Assembly (NCBI GenBank): GCA_017979445.1
Contig: JADQWC010000560.1
Span: 1 to 64,000 of the forward strand
DNA from: Akebia trifoliata
Taxonomy: Eukaryota; Streptophyta; Magnoliopsida; Ranunculales; Lardizabalaceae
Direction of reading: 5' to 3'
DNA: 64,000 nt
Position numbers and translations under genes: made by a program. The stretch's first letter is position 1. Each line of letters starts with the position of its first letter. Shown here piece after piece: positions 57,390 through 64,000 of the stretch. Below the pieces are notes generated by a model that worked only from the letters and a program-made list of their open reading frames with translations, had not been told where the DNA came from and searched no databases.

Positions 57390-59767
57390 GTAACCATGCA
57401 AGTTTCTTATGCTACTGAGTGTCTGCATGCTATAAATTTGTAAAGTGGTTTGTGTGTGTTAAGGAAACATAAGTTGTATGTTTCCACCAATATGAATGGC
57501 CCACCTAAAAATTTATATCAAACATTCGACCAAACTACTACCCTAAGTTATAGGAACCTTTACAATAGGTGTCATTCCCTCTTATATAAATTAGACAATT
57601 CATATATGGGAAAATTGGATTTTTGTTTTAATCTCTGCTTCTGCTCTTTTGCTTACTTGAATCGACTTGTTAGAAAACCAACCCACGGTTTTTTTTGAGC
57701 CACACACGTACGTTCAAAGTTTTGAAGATCCAATTTAAGGTCTTGTTTAGATGAAAGATAGCTTCATTGGTGTGGTTTCTTTTGTCATGACTGAAAAGGT
57801 GGCCTAATATTGATGAACATTCATGCCACGCAAGCACGTCAGATTCTATGTTTTTATTTGTTTGCGTAAATCCTTTTTTTTTTCTTTTTTGTACTTTAGA
57901 GTAGATAGAACCTAACCTGAATGTACCTTTGCTTATGAACATAAATAACCGTTTAAAACAAATGTTGTTGAAGATCTTATTTCCTAGACAAGTTAAGCTG
58001 TTACTTTGTCATTACTCTATGAATGCTCCCTTATGACTATTTTTCTATTTTCTTCAGTCGTTTATATGCTTATTCGAGATATTTTACACCTCCATATAGA
58101 TCTCTTTTTCTCATGATCTCAACCTAGAACTCTGCTCCTAGGCATTTTCATACATACTATCAGTGCATGATGAGTTAAGGAAACACAAATTAAAGAGTCA
58201 GTATTTCTTAGGATTGTGAGTTTAGTTGTTCGTTCGTAGTGACCAATTTTATTTCTTTGCCTAAAGCTTTTCGTTTCCTTTGTACATTTTTAGGCCTTAT
58301 TTTAAATGCAAATGAGTGTCAATTTGTGACCCAATCATGTAGCTACTTGGATTTGATATGAACCAATCATTTTCTAATCCTTTAACGGGTGTATTAAAAT
58401 GTAGATTAATGATGTTATATATTTTATTTAGATATATGATGTATATCTATATTTCATACATATTGTTTATTGAATCTGATTTGATCTAAGATGAATCCAG
58501 TACAAGTATTACTAGATTGGATTTAGATCCACTTGTTGGTATAAGGGATCTAATCCAATTCCAAATGAACTCTCATAGCCTAGACATTATCGCTTTGGGT
58601 CACATCCAGTTCAATCGAAGAGTTTGCTTGATTCTCTTAATTCATATCATCAGCTTCCTATAATGTATGCTACCACCATGTGTAGATTAAAAACAAAAAT
58701 TACATGGGCTATTAAAAAGAAAGATTTGATATCTTAAAAAAAAAAAAAAAAAAAAAAACTTTTGGCATTAAGAGCTTTATTCCCTTTTTAGTATGGAGAC
58801 TTTCTCGATTTATTTTGCTTTTGATCTTTGTTCATGAACATTTCATATATTTTTTTTAGACTCAGAATGATTTTGCATTCAATGTTTCCAAAGTGAAAGA
58901 ACAAGTAATGCAAGGTTAATGCTTACAAAGGCAGAGTTATGTAACTGCCCCATGTTTATTAATCTGACATTTTTATACTCAGTTTGTTTTCTTTTGAATG
59001 GAAAATTATTATATGTAATGATGACTTAAAATTATTGTTTCTGTATTTAATTGATAGTATAAATCTTACACTGTAGTCTTTAGATAATTTTATTAAACTA
59101 AAAGTTTGTGTCAAAGCTTTCTTTCTACCATATTTTATTATCTTGGATCTTTCCATTCTCTTTAGGCATGGAGGAATTAATGCTTAAGGAGCACTCATAA
59201 TGGCTAAAGAGTAAAACTGAAAATAAAATCTTGGATAGTCTTTATCCTACTAATGAGTAAAAAATTATAGGGTGTTCTAAAATTTAGAAAGTTTGCAAGG
59301 AACATTTACAGAGGTGTCAATGAAGATGCTGATTCATTGGGCAAGGGAGGTATATTTAACCAATTCTTGTTAGGTTTGGTTGAGTTAGATGGTTTGGCTG
59401 GATAGGCACCACTACTCTTGCTGCCATAATCTTCTGTTTTGCCACTACTACTAATAGCGACCACTTCCTCTATAATCTTCGCTACTGCCTCAAAGTCCTC
59501 TTAGTATTCTTTACTATGCTCCACTAGTGCATAATCAATAATATGCTAATGCTGCTGTGTTGAAAGTTGAAATGTGATAAAATATTACATTGTAATCTTG
59601 TATTACTAATCATTTGGTCTCTTTTATCCAATTCTTATTAATCATTTACTAATCATTATTTCTAATCAAAAAATCATGACTTCTTTGGCGCACATTATCA
59701 ACTGTTTTTTGTGTTATTTCCTTTATAACTATTGAAGCACCTCTGCTGTTTTTTATGATTATGTAGT

Positions 59768-59791
59768 GGGACACAGCTGGGCAAGACACTT
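59768..59791 (+). other. Possible small-GTPase exon fragment in CACTA
   Basis: After TTATGTAG the sequence encodes WDTAGQD, like the G3 box (DTAGQE) of Rab, Rop or Ran GTPases, and is followed by a possible donor GGTATT. Eight codons are too few to be sure. Confidence 0.25.
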
Positions 59792-60389
59792 GAGGTATTT
59801 TTTATGTCCATCAATACTTAAAATATTTATATGCATGTAAACTGTCTACAGCCCCTTACATAGCTCTTTCAATCACATTGCTTCACATTTCATCCAATAT
59901 GTTTATTTGTCCTAAATCACCATTATTTAGTATAAAAAAAGAAGATCATTCCAAAGAGAAAAAGTTACTTAAAGGACCCTGTGATTGCATAGGGACTTCT
60001 TTCTATATAGTGCTTAAGTTTTGGGCGGTCTATTAATGGTCCATTTAGTAAAATTTTCTTTCCTTAATTGACAAGACTGGGACTTGTACTATCAATATCT
60101 TAAAATATTGCAGCTCTATGGGTTATCATTTTAATGTTTGTTCCTTAGACTTTCTTTGCTAAAAGTATCTGTGTCTCTTTCTGTTTGTTTTGTGCAACAG
60201 TCTGGTTATGGTGATGCTGGGGTTTGTATGCACTTCAAGCTCCTGGGGCTAGGGCAGGTGCTTATTTATCTATTTCCTTCGTGAGAGTTATATATATACA
60301 TATGTTTATTAGTTTTGCAACTTTTAACTGATGTAAACATTTTATTAGTTATATCTATTATGATGCTTGAAAAAAAAAATGAAACACAG

Positions 60390-60556
60390 GAAAGCAAGTT
60401 TCTCAAGAGATCCACTAAAGATCGATCAATCAGCCCGCACTGGAGAGTCCCTACCAGTCACAAAGAACACTGGTGATGAAGTCTTCTTTGGGTCCACTTG
60501 CAAGCAAGGTGAAATCGAGGCCATTGTTATAGCCACTGGAGTTCACACATTCTTCG
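60390..60556 (+). pseudogene. Captured plasma-membrane H+-ATPase exon (actuator-domain part)
   Basis: The exon is flanked by ACACAG before and GTAAGC after. It reads [20 protein letters not shown] then [20 protein letters not shown] and ATGVHTFFG. This is the actuator-domain segment of plant P3A-type proton pumps, including the TGES dephosphorylation loop. The intact pump is about 950 residues; only about 55 are here, without the phosphorylated Asp (DKTGT) or complete membrane segments. One change is SALTGES to SARTGES. The end at FFG is where the open frame meets a splice donor, so the fragment was probably taken with its introns. Family identity is strong; any function inside the transposon is unknown. 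Confidence 0.9.
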
Positions 60557-60906
60557 GTAAGCCTGCATAGGTTTTGACTATTTATAAACTTTGTTTTAGT
60601 CGGTATTTTCAATCCACATCACATCATTAGTGTGTAGCTGTCACTATATTTCAGTCTTGGTGAACATTAATGTGGGTACATAGCACAATCTTACCTGCCT
60701 TCCGTGAACTAACCATTCAAACAATATGTAATGGATGCAAATGTCTACATAGATCGAACCTATATTTACAACTAGATAGTTGAAGGTTGTGCTGTTTGGT
60801 TTTCCTTTTTGACCATTTTTCAAGTAATATAATTGGATCTGCCTAATTGGATTAGGCTTCCTTGAAGTTTAATGTTCACTATTTTCGCACTTTTTTTAAA
60901 TTGCAG

Positions 60907-61159
60907 ATGCTTGGTACTATTGAGGAATTGGAAGCTGCAATTCAAGATAAGGAGCACTTGTTTCAAACACTCTTTTGAAGGTGCGGAAGCTCATCGTGAG
61001 AGTATGCAATGTGGTGACACGAAAAAATTCTTTTATTGGTAGTTGCGGGCATTGTGGGGATCTTAAAGAAGATAAGGAGGGATGGGAGTGATGGCATTGC
61101 TTCCTTGTAAGCACTTGTGCTTGTGTAATGATTGTGAATGGTTTATCGATGCATTGTAA
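60907..61159 (+). pseudogene. Captured RING-finger exon (BOI/SBP1-like E3 ligase C-terminus)
   Basis: After TTGCAG at 60901-60906 the first frame reads MLGTIEELEAAIQDKEHLFQ. Further on, CGHCGDLKEDKEG (from 61044) gives a Cys-x2-Cys pair. After a one-base shift, MALLPCKHLCLCNDCE runs to a stop at 61157. LLPC(R/K)HLCLC..C is the characteristic second half of the RING in plant BOI, BRG and SBP1-type E3 ubiquitin ligases. The last cysteine pair (CP.C) is missing, and the frameshift splits the domain, so it is not a working RING. The N-terminal piece may come from the same or another gene. Confidence 0.6.
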
Positions 61160-61259
61160 TTTTAGATTTGTAAATTATGACTCGTTGCAACTCTTTTTGT
61201 GTATAATTAATGTGATAGAGAACCTCGATGTTCTCTATTTGGATCTATTTTAACCGTGG

Positions 61260-61632
61260 GTAATAGGCAAGTAGCAATAATAATAATAATAATGATAATT
61301 TTAGATATCAATTAATAACAATTTTATATATCGATTTATAATCGATGTCTAAGGTCTCAGACGTAGGACATCAGTTCTATAAAATCCGATGTCTCAAATC
61401 TTTTTACGTTGTTGTGTGCTGCTATATAAAGACGCAGTTTAGGAAAGATTTTAAGCTGTTCTAAATTCTGATCTCCGGAACGGTTTTTAACCGTTCAAAT
61501 CATGAAATATAGAACGGCTTCTAGCCGTTTAACCTCATTAACGACGCCTCGATTAAAGACGGTCCGCAAGCCGTTTCATAGTGGCTTAGGAACGGTAATA
61601 AACCGTTCCTAATTGCCATATTTGTTGTAGTG
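61260..61632 (+). repeat. CACTA right end with subterminal palindromes
   Basis: Contains AACGGTTTTTAACCGTT (near 61480), AACGGCTTCTAGCCGTT (near 61513), GACGGTCCGCAAGCCGTT (near 61557) and AACGGTAATAAACCGTT (near 61590), then the terminal TTGTAGTG. Farther in, 61320-61410 has an ATCGATGTC...GACATC-like inverted stretch. Confidence 0.75.
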
Positions 61633-63089
61633 GTGGCTTACAATAGGTCAAAGGCTCAGGTCGCTCCAGCCTGGGTGCATCAACATACTTCTCAGAATCA
61701 CCTAATCAGATGGTATTGATGCCCCCAGTTTGATATACCCTAAGGTACGTGACTGGAGTTGTGGGTTTCATGAATGACATCGCATCTCCGAAGAGACCGA
61801 GCCACGCACTAGTGCCACGTTGGCTAAATGGGACGTGTAAGTGAGTAAAACAGTAAACGTGCATGTGGTATGTGCAAAACAGGGTGGGGTGTGCCCGGGA
61901 CCGTTTTCAAACAAATGGGCCATGGATCCAATCAAACCAATCATATATTTAATCAAAACCAAAATCATTCAAATCATATGAATATTCAATTAAGATCACA
62001 TTATTCCCATCACATAAGCACATTAACATTACGATCAACATCAATCATGTATTTCAAGCAAGATCATGGTAATTAATCAATAAATATGGCATATGATAAT
62101 GATCAAACAAACATTGCAATAGGCATAATTTTTATAATTTTTAAGGTCTAATCAATGATCACTTTTGGGTGATCCAAAATAAATCGAGATTCCAATAGGT
62201 GTTACATTGATGATAGAATGACAATGGTTGAGATGAGCACACTCTCAAGAACATTAATTGTGCCAACATTAGATAAATTCAGATTTTCTGTGAATTAAGA
62301 AAATACAATCTGAACTTGCATCGATGATATCTAAGACTCCCGATAATGAAATCGAGTGAACTCAAGTTCTAAATTAATCTACTCGATGAGATCTACATTT
62401 TATTAATAGGTGTCCAGACTTAGTTCTCACCAGAATGTTTTGTAAAAACATTTTAACGTTGCTGTCCCAAGTTTCATTCAGAAATAATTCCAGATTTACA
62501 GATTGAACTTGCATCGATGATATCTAAGGCTTCCGATAACGAAATTGAGTGAACTCAGATTCTAAATTAATCTACTCGACGAGATCTATGTTTTATTACG
62601 AGGCTCCCAGACTTAATTCTCACTAAAATATTCTCTAAAAAAGTTTTAACATTGCTGTCCCAACTTTCATTCAGAAATAATTCCAGATTTACAGATTGAA
62701 CTTACATCGATGATATCTAAGGCTTTCGATAACGAAATTGAGTGAACTCAGATTCTAAATTAATCTGCTCGACGAGATCTATGTTTTATTAAGAGGCTCC
62801 CAGACTTAATTCTTATTAGAATATTCTCTAAAAACGTTTTAATATTTCTATCCAACCTTCATCATTCCATCATTTTCATAGGTCAATTTGAATCTTTCAT
62901 TATTTAGGGGTCATCAAAAAGTGATCCTTAATTGGAAAAAAAAATGCAATACCCAAAATCATCTACAATCAAGACAAAAAATAAATAAACAGAAAAAATA
63001 AATAAAATAAATCCAACTAACTAAAAAAAAATCTAAGTCATCTTGGCAATGTTCCCACACTTGGGGTTTTTCAAGTTTGATCCTCAATA
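61633..63089 (-). other. A2 leader, part next to the 5' LTR
   Basis: Non-coding. 61633-61870 matches the A1 leader (TCACTTACACGTCCCATTTAGC on the element strand). The 3-copy 193-bp repeat at 62311-62890 lies within it. Near the LTR it aligns with A1 30208-30450. Confidence 0.65.
62311..62890 (-). repeat. A2 leader tandem repeat, period 193 bp, 3 copies
   Basis: TGAACTT(G/A)CATCGATGATATCTAAG starts the copies near 62311, 62504 and 62697. Each continues with GAGTGAACTCA, TCTACTCGACGAGATCTA and CATTCAGAAATAATTCCAGA. I did not find it in A1 or B. Confidence 0.88.
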
Positions 63090-63090
63090 G

Positions 63091-63109
63091 TCCCCAGTGG
63101 AGTCGCCAC
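63091..63109 (-). other. A2 primer-binding site
   Basis: Element strand TGGCGACTCCACTGGGGAC, identical to A1, one base after the LTR end. Confidence 0.82.
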
Positions 63110-64000
63110 TGAAAGCGCCCTCGATCCACGGGGTGCGCGGATCCGCTTTTGACTCTTGAGGTTTGGGAGTTGCCACCTAGTTATTGTGGTCTAGGAACCA
63201 AACTGACTCTAACATGGATAAAAAGAACTAATCTACCACAAAAAATCTGAATTCGGGGATCATGTTACGGGGTTGGAAGGTGTTAGGCACCAACCCGCCC
63301 GGCTAAAGCCGGTCTCTACTAACTTTCCAAATATATCACATTGCTAAAAACCTAGATAAAAATAAAAAAATTATATACCTTTCCGATAGCAAGGATTTTG
63401 TTCCCTCAGATCTGACAAAAAGAGCTCCTTGTACTGTACTCCCTTGCTTCGTTCTGTCTCCGGATTTGACTTCGGATCTCCTAGATCAAGGTATCTCCTT
63501 GTTTTTGGATCTGAACTCTTCAAGTTTGTTGTAGATTTGGGGTGTTTTTGAAGGAATTTTAGGTGTTTTCTAGACTAAAATTGAAAGAGGGATGTTAGGT
63601 AAGGAGTTGGGGCTCCAAAACTAGGGTTTATGCGGGGCTAGGGGAGCTTCTAGACCTACTTCTCTTAGGATTTATAATTTGATACGAAAATAGGGTGTGA
63701 GCACCTCTATTTATAGAATTTTTTTAAGGTTGATTTGGATAGAGTTAGTGTTTAATTAGAGATCTTTTAATTAAAGTTGTGTTTTAGTTAAAATTATTTT
63801 AGGTAGAATTGTATTTTAATTAGAATTGTTTTAGGTAGAATTGTTTTTAAATTAGAACTCTATTAGATAGAGTTATTATTTAATTAGAATTCTATTATGA
63901 CTTTTGGTCTTATTTGATTGACTTTTAATGTTTTGACTTTAGTCTTAATTGATTGACTTTTAATATTTTGACTTCAGTCTTGCTTAATTGACTTTAGTTT
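63110..64000 (-). repeat. A2 5' LTR, cut by the window end
   Basis: Matches 48810-49700 with about twenty differences in 890 bases. The TATA box is at 63715-63708 on the minus strand. The transcription start would be near 63680, reading leftwards. Confidence 0.9.

Larger units (their letters stand above)
55383..61632 (+). mobile_element. Non-autonomous CACTA transposon carrying host gene fragments
   Basis: Begins CACTACAAGAAAATTG and ends ATATTTGTTGTAGTG, inverted repeats of the plant CACTA (En/Spm) type, with a 3-bp duplication GTG on both sides. Subterminal regions hold short palindromes built on ACGG...CCGT (55413-55475 and 61485-61610). No CACTA transposase is recognisable in its 6250 bases, so it depends on another element. 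The interior has several short exon-like blocks with splice-site flanks, two of which match known gene families. The strand follows the captured exons. Confidence 0.88.
48810..64000 (-). mobile_element. A2: non-autonomous Tat/Ogre-like retrotransposon, runs off the window
   Basis: Minus-strand element with its 3' LTR at 50544-48810, polypurine tract at 50558-50545, integrase and pre-RT remnants at 53260-54330, a leader split by a CACTA transposon, primer site at 63109-63091, and 5' LTR from 63110 onward. Its LTRs differ by roughly 2% over the 890 bases available, mostly C/T and G/A changes, so it is older than A1. Its internal deletion is identical to that of A1. Confidence 0.9.

Noticed and set aside
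59768..59791. A small-GTPase gene
   Set aside because: Only about eight codons match (WDTAGQD) and no other G-box is found near it. Kept only as a low-confidence fragment.

Overview
The window looks like a repeat-dense, gene-poor stretch of a flowering-plant nuclear genome, probably a eudicot although the species cannot be named. The signs are a plant-type family 1 beta-glucosidase fragment, Ty3/gypsy retrotransposons of Tat/Ogre type, a plant CACTA transposon, and AT-rich, decayed sequence. I see no intact host gene, tRNA, rRNA, CRISPR array or bacterial feature. Nearly all the sequence is explained by elements nested inside each other.

Layout. (1) 1-3514: host DNA with a broken beta-glucosidase on the minus strand (506-2641). 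(2) 3515-48809: G1, an old Ty3/gypsy element on the minus strand. Its 3' LTR is at 3515-4103, an antisense extra ORF at about 4740-7080, three tandem arrays at 7310-8700, integrase/RNase H at 8746-10290, RT/protease at 42249-43880, gag at 43881-44220 plus 47247-47830, and its truncated 5' LTR at 48341-48809. gag is split by a probable 3 kb solo LTR (44222-47246). pol is split by a 32 kb block (10291-42248). (3) That block holds A3, a truncated minus-strand element (10291 to about 16635), fused to B, a plus-strand element with 4 kb LTRs (about 16636-42248). A1 (28470-40591) sits inside the 3' LTR of B; it is complete at both ends, has near-identical LTRs and has a perfect 5-bp target duplication (AATTC). 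(4) 48810 to beyond 64000: A2, a minus-strand relative of A1 inserted in the G1 5' LTR. Its leader is split by a 6.25 kb CACTA transposon (55383-61632, 3-bp duplication GTG) that carries pieces of host genes, including a plasma-membrane H+-ATPase exon and a RING-finger exon.

How the parts relate. A1, A2, A3 and B are one related group. Each has a primer site or polypurine tract where expected, and each has lost most of gag-pol but keeps the tail of integrase. A1 and A2 share the same internal deletion breakpoint, so they appear to have amplified as a non-autonomous lineage. Between the end of pol and the 3' LTR every element, including G1, carries a tandem array. The unit sequences differ between elements, but each unit contains a short inverted repeat, and in several arrays both stem arms change together. 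This recurring hairpin-array architecture is the most unusual signal in the window. The likely order of events is G1, then B and A3, then A2 and A1, with the CACTA insertion after A2. All alignments and divergence figures here were made by eye.
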